Assembly (NCBI RefSeq): GCF_021018805.1 | Contig: NC_086283.1 | Span: forward strand, 12,785,162 to 12,849,161 | Direction: 5' to 3' | DNA from: Prinia subflava | Taxonomy: Eukaryota > Chordata > Aves > Passeriformes > Cisticolidae | Length of the DNA: 64,000 bases | In this document: positions 52,001 to 64,000 of the stretch, one piece after another | Layout of the letters: the number at the start of each line of letters is the position of its first letter | Position numbering within the stretch: position 1 is the stretch's first letter | The notes under the pieces: model-generated | Told to the model about the DNA's origin: nothing | The model's input: only the letters and a program-made list of their open reading frames with translations | Databases searched by the model: none | Made by a program: the position numbers and the translations under genes

Positions 52001-55000
52001 TATTACTGAACAGATTCATCCGTATCCAGATGTTCTTAACCTCCCCAAAACACAGCTGCTTCTTAAGAGACCGCAGATTAAAAGTAGTACCCTAGAGCTT
52101 TTCTACTGAAGTTTTGGCTAATTTATGGCTGTAATTACAATTTTCACAGCTGATACTCAGAGAAACTACTTGAAGTTTCCATACTACTTCATTAGAAAAT
52201 GAAGGAAATGAAGGTTCACTGACTCCCCTTCACAAAGCAAATTCACCACATGTCAAGGAAGTCTGCAAGACGTCTGTTTCGAGAGATCAGCTGGAGGGAA
52301 AGAGGCCTTCCTTCAGGATCACTGCATATTTTCCCCACACCTTTTACTTCTCATTCACAAAGTAAGCCTCCCAGTTAGAAAAATAACTAACTTCACAACT
52401 CTATGGTGGATTTCACTTGGGCTAGTTGTCAGTGCCCACCCAGGCACTCTTTCACACCCCCTACTCGACAGGACAGGAGGAGAAAGTGGGATGGAAGAGT
52501 TTGGGGGTTGAGATGGACTGGGTGGTGATTTACGAGTTACCATCACAGGCAGAAAAGGCATGACTTGGGGAAGATTAACTTAATTCATTACGAATTAAAT
52601 CTAGACTAGAATGGTGAGAAAGACCATACAAACCTCTAAGAAATAACCCAATACACAACCTAAAGGCAAATACCAAAGAAAGCACAGTCTCTGCATGTCA
52701 GACAAAGCCATAGGTCTGTGACTGTTTAGATGTGACACTTGGACAAGCTCCAAGTGCCCCATCTCAGCTAAATGACAAAATCCAGAAGAAATTTACGTAA
52801 TTGCAACAGTTTCAGTCTTCAGCTTTTGTAGAATGGTTGCATATCTCTGCATTGCAAACAATAAACAGCAAAATACAATTTCTTTCCTGAGCATACTGGT
52901 GAGGAGACAGAGCCCTGGAAACAGGAGTCTCCTGAACCGGCAAGAAACAGGAAACATTCCATCCTGTTGGTTGAGCATTTGGGAACAGTGGTAACCAGCA
53001 CTGGTGCAGTGAGTGGAAGGTTATGTCCACACAGCCAAAGGCTTGAAGTCTATTTCTACCTGAAAAAGTTCCATCTCTACAGGTTTGGGAACAAACAAAC
53101 AAAAACACATAAAATGTGAACAACAGCCTTGCATAATAGAGCAGGGTGTGAAAAAAAATGTATGGAAAACTAGACTGCATTACAGAAGACAACTAAGATA
53201 AATCCCATTAGAGGAGAAAAAACATATGAAAGTCAGCTTGAGAGAGATGATTCATTTCTGTGAGGTAAACTGAACATCTAAAATTGATATATTTCTAATT
53301 AAAAGTCCAGAGGAATGAATCAATTACGTTTCTAGCCTGGCCATTAGTTCTTCTCTGTGCTTTTCTTACCGGATCTGATTGCCAGTGCTATCCATGTAAG
53401 GAGATTCATTACCCTGTTGTTTTAATAAAGTCATGTTAAGATTTACTGCCCTTCCCATGCTACTGAAGAAGATTAAAAGATCAAAATAAACCTGAAGTTT
53501 AAAGTTAAAAGCATGTAAACTTATAAAAGAGTAATGTCACGATACATTAAAGAAAATTGTTTACAAAAACTATTCTATTTTTAAAGCCAGGCATCATATA
53601 AGAATAGCACTAATTAACTGAGCACAGCTACCTACAGTTTCACCAACATTCCACTTCCACAGCTGTGTTTTATGTGAGACAAAATAAGGAAAAATTAAAA
53701 CCGAACTCTCTGTACAAGACCAAAGATCTGTTTTGTATATCCACGACTTTGGAATAACGTCAGTCTGCTCAGCCCATAGTCAGTACACCAACATGTCCTA
53801 AGACCTCACTTTTAACTCCAAAGTACATCCATGTGGACTTACAAATTGATTCCTAATGTTTTCAACTCGATGCCAACTTACAGCTGAATTTCTGATTCTT
53901 CTTCCTTCGTGTAATTATGAAGTACATTTACATGTTTTTTGCACAAGACATAAGTAGAGAGCAGTTGTTTGTACTTCCATATAATAGTGAACTTTGCTGT
54001 CTTGGAAATTCTTTGGAGAAAAAAATGAGATGACAAAAAACATTAGAAATTAAGTATACATATAAAAATGGTTGTTTGTATTTTCAGATTACATATGCAA
54101 GTATAAGTGCAATCAAAAACAGATCAGTCAACTACATGGAAGCCCAGTCAGGCCTTCAAAGCATATAGAAACAGCTGTAGCAGGAGGGTTAGAGGACAAA
54201 CCAAAGCACTCATCTGTTCTCTTCCTAACGATTTGCCACTACTGCAATTGCCAGCAAATAATCCCCTGGGACAGTCATGTTGTTGTGTTTAATAAATTCT
54301 TTAAATTGTCTTTGCTTCTTTTAGCATTACTAAATTACATTTGAACATGTGTGAACCCTCAAATGTCAGCTCTGAAACCTCACAGTACACATAAAACTCC
54401 AAGAAAACCTAGAGCCATACAAAACTATAGCTCTGATATGAAGATGAAGGTAAGCAAAACACAGCAGAAGGAAGTGAGAATATTTTTCTTTCCAGTTTTC
54501 ATCAAGAAAACAGAGGGAAGGCATTTTCTTTCAAAATCCTTCTTTGCTAGTCACATGTGAATGAGTATCTGAGGATTATACAACAAACTGTTTCTGCAGT
54601 TTAACAACTAGGAGGAAAGAAAATTAATCGTATACCCAGCTCAAGCCTCTACTACCTCCAGCAGCAACCACGAATTACAACTCCTGACTTTTCCTGCATA
54701 TTTCATATTTCATATTCTTTTACAATGTATAATAATATGTATAGAGGAAAAAAAAGGGAAAAAACCAGTTATCTCTCATTTATCCCTCAACTAAAATTTT
54801 ACTTTTGCACTTCTTTGTATAAAATCTGTTTTTCTTGCCAGCAATGACCCATTCATTGCTAACATGTAGTCTTGCTTTTCTACTTGCTAATATAACAAGT
54901 GGTTACAAAAATAGCCAAAATCATGCATAGTACCAAGCCTGAGATTCAGAAGACCATATATCATAATGGTAAATACATTTCGACTTTATTGATAATTTCT

Positions 55001-55270
55001 CTTTTGCATCCAGTGAGCTGTCCTTTCCACTGAAACCCTGGTTATTCTTTTTATTCCTTGGAGTGTTTTAAGTAAAAGCAACTAAGGCAAAGTCCAGTTC
55101 CAATGAAATGAGGGAAAGCTTTCCCGTCAACCTTAATATAATCATGAGGCAGCGGTTAGTGAACAAAAGCTCTGTACCTTTTCATCCTCTGTAAATTATT
55201 CAGGCTTCATAGCATGCCCAACATTTCTAGATTTCTGCTGATTTCCTAATGTATTTATACTTTTCATCAA
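49039..55270. other. AT-rich noncoding DNA, no gene seen
   Basis: The longest frame is 126 codons on the minus strand (52,812-53,192), without a domain. Splice-bounded segments at 50,745-50,786 and 54,325-54,449 (plus) were considered and set aside. A short (CATATTT)n stretch lies near 54,694-54,715. Nothing else can be supported. Confidence 0.5.
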
Positions 55271-55284
55271 ACCTGCAATGTCTT

Positions 55285-55360
55285 GCTGTAACGACCGCCC
55301 TCTGCTTTACCTTTGTCTCTTCCTGTGTACTGCGCACGCGTATTGCGTAAGTCATGCTGG
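55285..55360. promoter_or_regulatory. CpG-containing NRF1/bZIP-like site cluster
   Basis: TGCGCACGCG (55,331-55,340) matches the NRF1 palindrome YGCGCAYGCG. It is followed after one base by ATTGCGTAA (55,342-55,350), a C/EBP/PAR-bZIP-type dyad, and the overlapping TAAGTCAT (55,348-55,355) is one base from an AP-1 site. CpGs also occur in the preceding ACGACCG. About 130-200 bp downstream a purine-rich, GC-rich block begins. The dense overlap of good sites in CpG-containing DNA suggests a small promoter or enhancer. No TATA box or recognised first exon is attached. Confidence 0.3.
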
Positions 55361-55481
55361 AGCAGAGCACATTAGTGAGGATGCACCTTAGGGTGAAATT
55401 TGGTACTGTTTCATCCTGCTCCTGCACCTTGGGTCACAGTGAGGCTTCTGGGGAAAGCAAGGACTTCCTTGGGGCTGAGAT

Positions 55482-55530
55482 GCAAGAAGAGTGAAGAGAG
55501 GGAAGGAAGAAGGAGGGCTGGGAGGGGAAG
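55482..55530 (+). repeat. Purine-rich tract
   Basis: Almost only A and G on the plus strand (AAGAAGAGTGAAGAGAGGGAA, then GGAGGG and GGGAGGGGAAG with a single C/T interruption). The complementary strand is polypyrimidine. It underlies the open frames seen on both strands at 55,400-55,655, which are therefore not called as genes. Confidence 0.6.
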
Positions 55531-55660
55531 CTTACAAAAAGGACGCAAATCTGGACAGCAGAAATGGCTGAGAGAAGCGAGAGGCAGTCGGGCCTTGGGG
55601 GTGACGGATAAAAACCTTGCTCTGGAGGGGAACACAAACATTGTCCTCTAGCCACAGAAT

Positions 55661-56848
55661 CACTGGGGAGAACACTCAGCCTGAAGGAAAGGCTGTGGTT
55701 GTACCAGAAAAGGAATGGAAAGACTGCAAGTGGAGAGAAGTCAGACAGAGAATAATTTGCAAACTTTTCATCAGTTTCTGTTTACATGAACCCTATTATG
55801 AGAACTATTTTCTGCTTCAAAATACTAACTGCCATAATTTATACTTAAGATGAATCTGGCATTGGGATTTAAAGCTATTTTTTGCCTTTTGGGAGCATTT
55901 GCTACAGAGGAGAGTTTAGGCAAATCCACATAGATAGAGATGACTCAGTCTCATCACACCTACAGAACAGCAAATATCTGTAAGACTTTTCTGTCACAAA
56001 ATACAAACCTATGAGCTCTCATCTGAAGACTTGAGAAGCTTTATTATCCACATAAAAATTTGCACTGCTGCTTGTACCCTTGTCTTCAGATACCACAACT
56101 CTGCCAGGAAGCCTCCAAAAATTACAACACTTGCATGTAGAAATTGCAGGCACGGTTGTAAAATTTATTATGCATTCTCACTGGAAAGCTAGGTCTGTAA
56201 AAAGGGGTTTGTGTACAGGAAGTTTTAATTTCTGGGACACTTCCCCTATTCTGCGCAATTCCAGTCTCCTTGATGACTTATGGTTATTATGTAGAACTCC
56301 CTGGATCTTTTCTGCAGGCACTGCTTAATCTCTCTCATAATTTCAGCAGTAGTAGCAGCTTATTTTGCATAATTAAAAAACCATTCTAGTTTATCAAGCA
56401 CTTGGATGAAGTTTCTGCTTATAGAGAGGTGTTCTCTAGAACGTTATTTGCACTTGAAGAAATTCACTCTGAAATATTTGGTAAATATTCTTCACTATTT
56501 CGTAAATATACCAGTACACAAAATATATCAAAGCGTTCTTTGGTAAGTACAGTTTATTTTACTCTGCTAAATCATGGAAGAGTTTTTCAATAAAAGGAGA
56601 GTATATGTATAAACAAATGCAGAACTACTTTAGACAAGATCTATTTTGTAATTTCTCTCAAAGATTAATTAGTACATCATTTAGATGCTGGCCACATCCA
56701 CCCATCCATCCATTTTCCAGTCAGATCCATGGCAGTTTTTGAAGGAAGCTTTGGCCTTTTACCTCTGCCTGCCTTCCTGAAGGGGAATTGAAATTATGCT
56801 GCAGAGTTTCCAGTCCAGACCCCCACTGCCCATCTAATCCCCTTTCAG
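55661..56848. other. AT-rich noncoding DNA, no gene seen
   Basis: No supported feature. It ends in a branch-point-like CTAAT and a pyrimidine acceptor (CCCCTTTCAG, ending 56,848) that leads into the long open frame described next. Confidence 0.5.
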
Positions 56849-57377
56849 TCAACCTGCTAAGCAGTTGAAAATACCTGCCGGAAAAGGAAAAGAATCCAAG
56901 CACCAGTCTGTGAAAAGACTAAGTAGGGAAGACATCTCTGTAGTAGTGACTGGTCACTATATTTATATATTTGTAAGAGAATCTGAGGAAAACCATAACA
57001 AGAAGGAACAGATTCCAGAAGGCTCTGAAGTGAGATGCCAAGATTGGACTGCTCCTCCACAGTTTCTGCCAACTAAATACTCCCCAACGGGTAATATCAC
57101 TTCATGTCCAGCTTTTACAGAAGGAACTGATGAAACCTCTGATAATTCAAATATTAATCTAATCAAAAATTCCATTAACAAAGGATGTTGGAGTGGTGGT
57201 GTATTACAGATTAATCAGAACTCATTACAATTCTCTCCTGGGGTGCTAATGATTCATTGGTCTTTCAGCAAAAATCGAAGGGATATCTCTAGCAGCTTAC
57301 AGGAGTTGTCTAAGAAAAAAATTATTAGTTCTTGCTCATTCTGCAAAATGCTGGCAAAAAAGTACTCTATCTTATAA
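56849..57377 (+). CDS. Longest open frame; possible 3'-terminal coding exon, unrecognised
   Basis: From an acceptor-like TCTAATCCCCTTTCAG (AG at 56,847-56,848) the frame starting with CAA at 56,850 stays open for about 175 codons to TAA at 57,375-57,377. There is no ATG near the front (the first Met is about 130 codons in), so it would need a spliced upstream exon. Codons favour a purine first base, and the composition (K, S, E, N rich, with 3 W and 7 C) looks more protein-like than other frames here. No domain, signal peptide or membrane segment is evident, and I do not recognise the product. No AATAAA follows within the next few hundred bases. A chance frame of this length is unlikely but possible in 128 kb of strand. 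An eroded insertion of unknown origin is another option. Confidence 0.22.
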
Positions 57378-60300
57378 AGGGAGATATCATACTGAAAAAT
57401 AAGCATGTTTACAGCACCTATTAGAGTGGCCACATACAGACAGAAATGCAGGTATTTTAATCACTGACCTCTCTCGAAAATTAAGAACTCGTTCAACACA
57501 CCCAGTAATCTCAAAAAACCATAATCATAGCAGAAATCAGTAGAAAGGAAGGGGGCAGTAGGGAAACAGATACGTAGAAGTTCAGTTTTCCCAGCGTTTA
57601 GTTAAACAGCAGAGGGAAGAAACACTGAGCATATGTTTTGCATATGGGGGGAGATGTTAAATTCTCTTTTTCTGAGGCAATGCACACTTGATTTCAGTGG
57701 CATGTTTTTAATAGTTGGAGGCATTTAACCTGAGTTGCAACCCACACAATTTTCTGCCATCTAATTTATAGTCCTTCAAGGCACAAGTTCTTTGCACAAG
57801 AATAGGAAGAGATACCCTGCAGAATGCCATGATTTTATCATTGTTTTTTACTTTTCTGCTTCTGAAAGTGTCAGCTATGTGATAAAACTAAGCTATCATG
57901 AGCCTGTGGTGACAGTGGTGACAGTGGCATGAACAAAGGTAATTTGATCTTCCCTGAAATGCATTACAGCAAAAATAGGATGATAACATCAATCAGCATT
58001 ATATTCCATTTTCAACAACAAGGATATAGAAAACTGTACTTGCTACCTTTCCTGTTTTCTTACTTTAAACTTTTAAATGTTACATTTTGGTACATGCAAA
58101 AATAGTAAATAGTGTATCAGACGAGAAAATGCACATTCTGTAGGCTTTACCCAAGCACAGTACAAAACATATGCAAGCACCTAAACTTCTGATGTACAGG
58201 AGACATGACAGAATACCTGTTTTTATCTTCCATGGCCATACATCTGCCAGTTGCATGGAATGAGATAGAAACAACAGCGTGGTCTGCAGCTACCACGTCA
58301 AGGTTGAGGCAGTGCTGAAAACGTCACTGAATGAGAAAAGGCCAGATTTTCTGTTCAGATGATATGCAACACGCAGCATGTCCTGTCACACGCAATTCTT
58401 TCTTGCTGTCATAGACACAATTCTTATTCTGACATCAATTAACATAGATGCCGAGGAATGAGGGAATTTACGGAGTCTAACGAGGTCTAGCAGAAGAACA
58501 GACTAGGATGGTCTGCTGTGTCTTTCCCAACCCCGAGTTCTCCAAATTTTTGAACCATTTCACTGTACTCCAACTTTTATGTGAGTAGGAGAAGAAAACA
58601 ACATGGGATATCCTAAGTAAACTGAGTTTAACCTTAAGCAAAGAAGCAGCTGAAAATAACCTACCATCAATTTTACATTTAAGAGCCAGAACCATACCCA
58701 ATTAATTTTAATTAAGTTATTCCATTAGCACTGATTTCCTTTGACATTGCAGAGCATGACCTCCTCTGTCAGATGGGTTAGCAGCGGGGCTGAGCTTCCA
58801 TCATAACAAACTACCTCACTTAAACTTCATTACATTGTTGCATTAATGGTGTGGAAAGGATAAAAAGAGCATCTTACACATCTTCTGCCGCTACCTCTGC
58901 CCTCAGAGAGGTTCTGCTAGTTCACAAGCTCATGGGTGCACTAGCAAGATGCTGGTGCCTGCTACAGTAACTTCTACATAAACTTCTATATTCTGCATAA
59001 CCTATTTCTATCATAATATGGCAATAGGATTAACAAATCAGCAGATCATTTTTTGTTCTTGCCTTTCAGGTGCCCTCTTCTAACCCACACAAGGCAATTC
59101 CTATTCTGCTGCTATCCCATGTTCCTCTCCTTCCCAAACCAAACCTCTTCCCACCCTTGTCTGCATTTAATATTTTAAAATACCATGGAGATAGAATTTA
59201 AGAGAATAAAAAATACACTCCCCTTCCATTGTCATCATGCAAGACATTCCCAGAGCAGGAGACAGTAGCCTTCACATCATGCCCTTCAGGCAAACGAAAT
59301 GTTCATTTGCAGGAGAAAAAAAACATTTCTACCTCAAATTTCTATATCCAATTTACTGAGAAGACAGCCAAGAAGTATTTAGAGAACAGACATCTCCCTC
59401 CTTTTTCGTTCAAATATATTTATCCAGAGCAGTGGCAGCTAATCCAGACACTAAAAGGGTCCACAGATTTTAACAAGATCTCATGGATGAAGACAGCATT
59501 TCCTGAAGCCTAGTAACCAACATCACATTTTATAGCTCAGTCTAAGGGTAGCTCAAGTCTATCATGAGACATTGCTTTAGACCACAGTGGACCTTCAGAG
59601 GTAATTTCATTTATCATTTGAATACTAGGCTTTAAATAGCAACTAATGCAATTTTGAAAATACTGCATTCTTAAAAATATCATCTAACAGGTAAATTATA
59701 GGCAGAAGTTAATATTAAAGCCCTAGGGAGTCTTTAAAGCCATTTCTCCTAAGAAATGAGCCAAAACCTCTTGAATTATCAGAGATGTCAAATCTGCTTT
59801 CAGCAGAAACTCTCCACAGATCATTTCTTTAAATCATTTGATCACTGGCTATTAAATAAAAAAAGGAAATAATTTTGCAGGAGAGTAGAGAGGGAAAAAT
59901 AGTTATAATTAAGCACAGCAATTTGAAGTTGCACTCTTCACACACCATTACTGTCATTACAAACCTACTAATATGCAAGCAAAGTCTCATGCCAGAACTG
60001 GTGAATAAGGAAAAGAGGATACAGAGTTTGTCTGGAGAAGTTCAGCAAAGTTCATTTATGCCCACAACTAAGTGAATTGCTTGCTTAGATTCATATGTAG
60101 GAATACTAAAAAAAAAAATGCTTATCCAGTTGTACCAGTGGCCACCTCTCTGTACTTGTCCATCACTATTTAGTCTGGGATTACTGAACAAAGTGCAAAA
60201 ATAACTTCAAGATTTTCATTTGTCTTCTGCTTGGGAAAAATTGTGTTCTACCCTTCTTTCACAGAACTTGATCTAATTTCAAATAATTCCTATTATTTGT

Positions 60301-61724
60301 ACATATATTAACAAATTGAAATGGAATTCATACATTTGTGGCATGACCTTGTTTTCCATTATACAGCTCTAGGTCTCAGAGGGCAGTAGCAAAGCACCAC
60401 TATGCCTCCTGCATTTTCAGTAATAACTCAAGAGAGATTAGGGAAAAGGAGAATTCAGCTGTTGCAAAAAGGGAAAAGAAAGGTGACTGTCATGCAGAGA
60501 AATGAAGATTACAAATTTGCTAAAATGAATAATTTACAATTACATGAAGAGGCATTCAAATTAGGTTTTCCTTAAGTGAGTCTTCAAAATCATACAAAAC
60601 CTACATTTTTAAAGGCTTAAGAGTCTTTTGCCAGACTGGACAAGGCTAATGGCTCAAACCACTAAGGCACTGACTGAGGCTTTACAGAACTCTGCCAGGA
60701 AGCACCTCCCCAATTGTTCTGAGCAATTGTTTTCTACTAGTCTTTATTATGCACCCTGAAAGACCCTAAGTTTTGTTTATTTTTCCTTTGTTTGTGGAAC
60801 TGCGTTATTGAATATAAAAATAACTCTTTGGATTACAGGCTGGTTCTGTTTTGCCTGTGTCCATTGCTGCACAGCACAGGAGGAAAAGAAAGAGTCTACT
60901 AAATGGATGATGACAATTTCTGTCTTCACCAAACCTTTAATAGATAATTGCAAATAAAGCACAAGCTCTGTAACAGAGCCTGTTGTACATCACCATACTG
61001 TTATAGAAAGAGTCTTCACACATATTGAGGTTATTAATTTTTTCAAATATAAAGACTGAAAGTCCAAGGCAGTTTTAAGAACCATCTGTGCTGTAGACAT
61101 TCCCTATGCACGTATGAGGAAAACCTCTTAACCAAGGAGCAGGAAACCAATACTGACTAAATATTTCTGTGTCAAATATTTTACAGGACTGCAGTCACAT
61201 GCAAAGCTTAGTATCTCTCAGCATAACACGGAGATTTTCTGAAATTAATTTTTAAAAGTTAGGAGCTAATAAAAATGGCTTTTCTACAACCTTAGACTTT
61301 CCCGCCAGCAGGAAGGTCTCTGCTGAGCACCCTAACCAGGGAGTGCTGAAGCTGTGCTTCCTGAAACTGCTCTGAGCATAATTTTTCACAAGAGAGCTGA
61401 CACAAGAAGCTCCTGTTTATGAAAACAGAGAATTACCAAAGCCCCAGTTGTGTTTCCACTGAGCAGGTGACTTGCTTCTTTTTGTCTGGGTCTGTTTTCT
61501 TCTAAATTGGTGAACTCAAGAGGCTTGCCAAGTGAGTAAGTGAACGATGGAGATGATTCATGGGGAGACAAAGCAGGCCAGGTTAAGACAAAGGGGAGGA
61601 GGGAGTTGAAGCCTTTCTTGCACATTAGACATCATCATTTCAGTCCCAGTACATCCAGGCCTGATTGAGATAAGTGAAAACCCCTTCCTCTGTTAATAAC
61701 CACCTCCTCAAATGCACCTGAGGA
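57378..61724. other. AT-rich noncoding DNA, no gene seen
   Basis: It contains a short tandem of GGTGACAGT near 57,908-57,927 and a pyrimidine-rich patch at 59,090-59,165. No coding region, RNA gene or transposon can be supported. Confidence 0.55.
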
Positions 61725-62069
61725 ATGAAGACAGCGAGTCTTACTTATTTTTTACTTGGCAGTTTCTGCATTTATCTAGACTTGCACAAAGTGACTGCCA
61801 CCACGTTTAAGGATATTTTACATCCCTTCTTCACAATTTTTATGACTGTACAAGCATGTAACACACTGCCCTCATCCCTTCTGGAAGAGAATGTTAAATA
61901 TAACTTTTTAACTAATCAACAAACAGATTTTATGACAAAGCTGCAAAGCTTGAATATTAGAAATGGGGAACTCAGAAATTCTGATCTAGATGGCTTTGCT
62001 AATAATCAAGCTATCGTTTATTCCTTCTTAGATACTGCAAGAGGAGAAAAAACCCAACAATGTATATAA
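61725..62069 (+). CDS. 114-codon ATG frame with signal-peptide-like start, doubtful
   Basis: ATG with G at -3 opens a 114-codon frame. Residues 1-25 (M-K-T-A-S-L-T-Y-F-L-L-G-S-F-C, then more hydrophobic residues to V-T-A) resemble a signal peptide with an A-x-A-like end. The rest is hydrophilic with three cysteines, one being in the leader-like part. It is uninterrupted and ends in TAA. A frame this long is expected a few times by chance in the window, there is no CpG promoter nearby, and the sequence matches no family I know, so it is more likely a chance frame than a small secreted protein. Confidence 0.12.
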   Translation: MKTASLTYFLLGSFCIYLDLHKVTATTFKDILHPFFTIFMTVQACNTLPSSLLEENVKYNFLTNQQTDFMTKLQSLNIRNGELRNSDLDGFANNQAIVYSFLDTARGEKTQQCI

Positions 62070-64000
62070 GCACTGTGCTCAGTTCAAAATAGTTTGAAAT
62101 TCTTATCTACAAGTCAACAACTAATCACCATGATTAAAGAAACCATGATGAGTCTTGGCAAAACTTTTTCTGTGAGGAGTTTCCTCACCTGCTTAAGGTC
62201 AGTGATGCAACTTCCATCAACAAAAGGCCTGGGAAGATGCCATTAGAGCATCAAATTGCAACACAGATTCAATTTCACAGCTGCTGGCCTAAGGTATAGG
62301 GTTGTAATGTTATCTTAACAACTTTCTAACATTTTTCCTGTTTTAAAGACTTCCTGGTCTGTGCCACCATCACACCTCTGCAAGGTAATTCACACACATG
62401 GACAGTCTAGTGAATCACTCCTCTTAGTCCTGCTCTGGATATCCATCAGAGAAAAAGAGAACATACCTGCAATGCCCGGGCCTTATTTAGTTATGTCTCA
62501 CTTTTAGTTCATAGTTTCTATCTAGTTTGTTGAGACAGACAGATGACAAGCTAAAGAGATAGACATTTTAGTGCTTCTCACCATGGCATCTAATTGTAGA
62601 TAAATAGTGTTTGGGGCAAAAAAATGAAATTAAGGTTGTGATGTGAGAAGGATGAGATTGAAACTTCCTGACCTCTGATCCTTTAAGCTGAAGAGTGATG
62701 TGTCCTCTAAATTTGGAGCCAAGGAACATAAAAGGAAATAATGTGTCTTGCCACCTCAGTTTAATCATGCATAGTTAGGTGTTCCTAGCCATCAGCACTT
62801 TAGCATACTTGACTAGTGATGTATGAAGTAGGCCACCCCTGGAAATTGGTTTTCTTGCCCTGTGTCCGGGACCAGTGTAACTACAGGCCATAAATACTTA
62901 GGCTGTTCAATATCCTCTTACTTGTATTTTTTTAGAATGATTTATTCACATAACCAGGTTAAAACTGCAGCAGTAATTCAGATTGGGGATTGAAAAGCTG
63001 TCTGGCTTCAAGGCACTTGGGAGTTATTACCCATTTAGACTACAGGCAGAACAAGCCCTGTAGCCTGATTTGCTGACATTTGTCCAGAAAGGTTCCAGCA
63101 CTGCTGTGTTAATCGACTGGCCTTGATCTGGGAAGGGGACAGAGCACAGATTTACTCCCCTATTTCACAGTAATCTCAATACCTATTCTCATCCTCTTTT
63201 GGACCACTTCAAATCTGTCACCAGAAGTAATTATTGATACTGAAATAAAATGCTCCTGTAGATTCTGTTACCCAATATGTTCCAAGAATGTGGTTCACAG
63301 AAGTATGCCATGAACTACAAAGTACATTAAAATAAAATTTCTTAGACAACAGTCCTGTTTTCAGACTGTTAGCTACTGCCTACAAATTTGCCATAGAAAA
63401 AACAAAAGACACTGCAATAAAAAGGAAATGCTTGCTTCAAGCTTTCCTAAAGACAGTCCATCCTCATTTTCAGGCACATCACATCACATCTAGAATGCAA
63501 GTGCTCAGAAATTTTTTATAATTTTCAGACTATATTCCAAAAAGTGACTTGCCTGTCTTCCTGACAAAATCCTGTCACCACAGAGCCAATTTTGAAAGCA
63601 GCATTACTCACAAAACTCATGGCAACACATTAGTATTATATCCCCCCATTTCACCTACCAGACTGAGAGCTCTCCATAAGGCCATCTAAAAAGTGAATAA
63701 AAATATAACTTCTTTTCTAAAGACAAGACCATTTTGATTCCTCACACCTACAAAATAATACTACTAGCTCTATTGAGACAACAGTCCCAGGAATGGCACA
63801 TTTAAGGGAGCTGGAACATCACAGGACATCTAAATTTATTATCCAGCATTAGCTGCGTTCATTGCTGCTCTAAAATTGTATGAACAATAGTCTATCCCTT
63901 TCCTGCCAGTGATAACACAGCGGCAACCCAGATGTAGTCAAATTATTTTATAAATATGGGCCTACCAGCTTTTTCCATGGTTATTGTTCTCAACTCAACA
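62070..64000. other. AT-rich noncoding DNA, no gene seen
   Basis: No supported gene, transposon or tandem repeat through to the end of the window. Confidence 0.55.

Noticed and set aside
54325..54449. Plus-strand segment between an acceptor (GCTTCTTTTAG) and donor (AAG|GTAAGC)
   Set aside because: All three frames contain stop codons, and the splice motifs alone are not enough to call a noncoding exon.
55400..55655. Overlapping 73-83-codon frames on both strands
   Set aside because: Explained by a purine-rich/pyrimidine-rich tract that lacks stop codons on either strand.
1..64000. tRNA, rRNA, CRISPR and endogenous viral sequences
   Set aside because: No tRNA B-box with cloverleaf, no rRNA stretch, no regularly spaced direct repeats other than the 85-bp array, and no recognisable viral motif was seen on either strand by eye.

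Overview
The window looks like noncoding DNA (intronic or intergenic) from a large-genome vertebrate, most probably a bird on an AT-rich macrochromosome. Three things point that way. Long reading frames are almost absent, and the longest stop-free stretch is about 176 codons. Base composition is AT-rich throughout. Interspersed repeats are very sparse: I see no SINE or L1-like bodies, and the one recognisable element is a decayed piece that reads like the 3' end of a CR1 LINE (12,922-12,985, minus sense). Nothing bacterial is visible: no operons, no ribosome-binding-site-led genes, no CRISPR. I could not recognise any protein-coding gene by family, so no gene symbols are assigned.

Layout. 1-17.9 kb: AT-rich DNA with several splice-site-bounded, exon-like segments (minus strand at 3.7, 5.0 and 13.0 kb; plus strand at 10.2 and 14.1 kb), the CR1-like tail, and a pair of adjacent palindromes at 12.37 kb. 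17.9-31 kb: a long G tract at 17.94 kb, inverted-repeat or octamer clusters at 21.85 and 25.9 kb, and an exon-like segment with an internal ATG on the minus strand at 25.6-25.8 kb. 31.0-31.25 kb: the clearest promoter-like spot, a CpG cluster with a TATA-like box upstream and a splice-donor-like site downstream. 31.3-45.9 kb: mostly featureless, with an 18-bp palindrome (36.75 kb), a homeobox/MEIS-like site cluster (36.2 kb) and A/C-rich low-complexity tracts. 45.9-46.9 kb: three apparently identical 85-bp tandem units, then, about 650 bp further on, a perfect 18-bp-arm hairpin inside an exon-like segment. 47-64 kb: sparse; a second CpG/bZIP-site cluster at 55.3 kb, the longest open frame at 56.85-57.38 kb, and a 114-codon ATG-initiated frame at 61.7 kb.

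No set of genes that work together can be reconstructed. The exon-like segments are on both strands and their reading phases do not join into one convincing transcript. They are low-confidence hypotheses for RNA-seq or cross-species alignment to test. I found no previously undescribed system. The best items for a second look are the 46.8-kb hairpin, the 31-kb CpG/TATA spot, the 56.85-kb open frame and the 85-bp tandem repeat. Identity, counts and expectations were worked out by eye, without alignment or database search.
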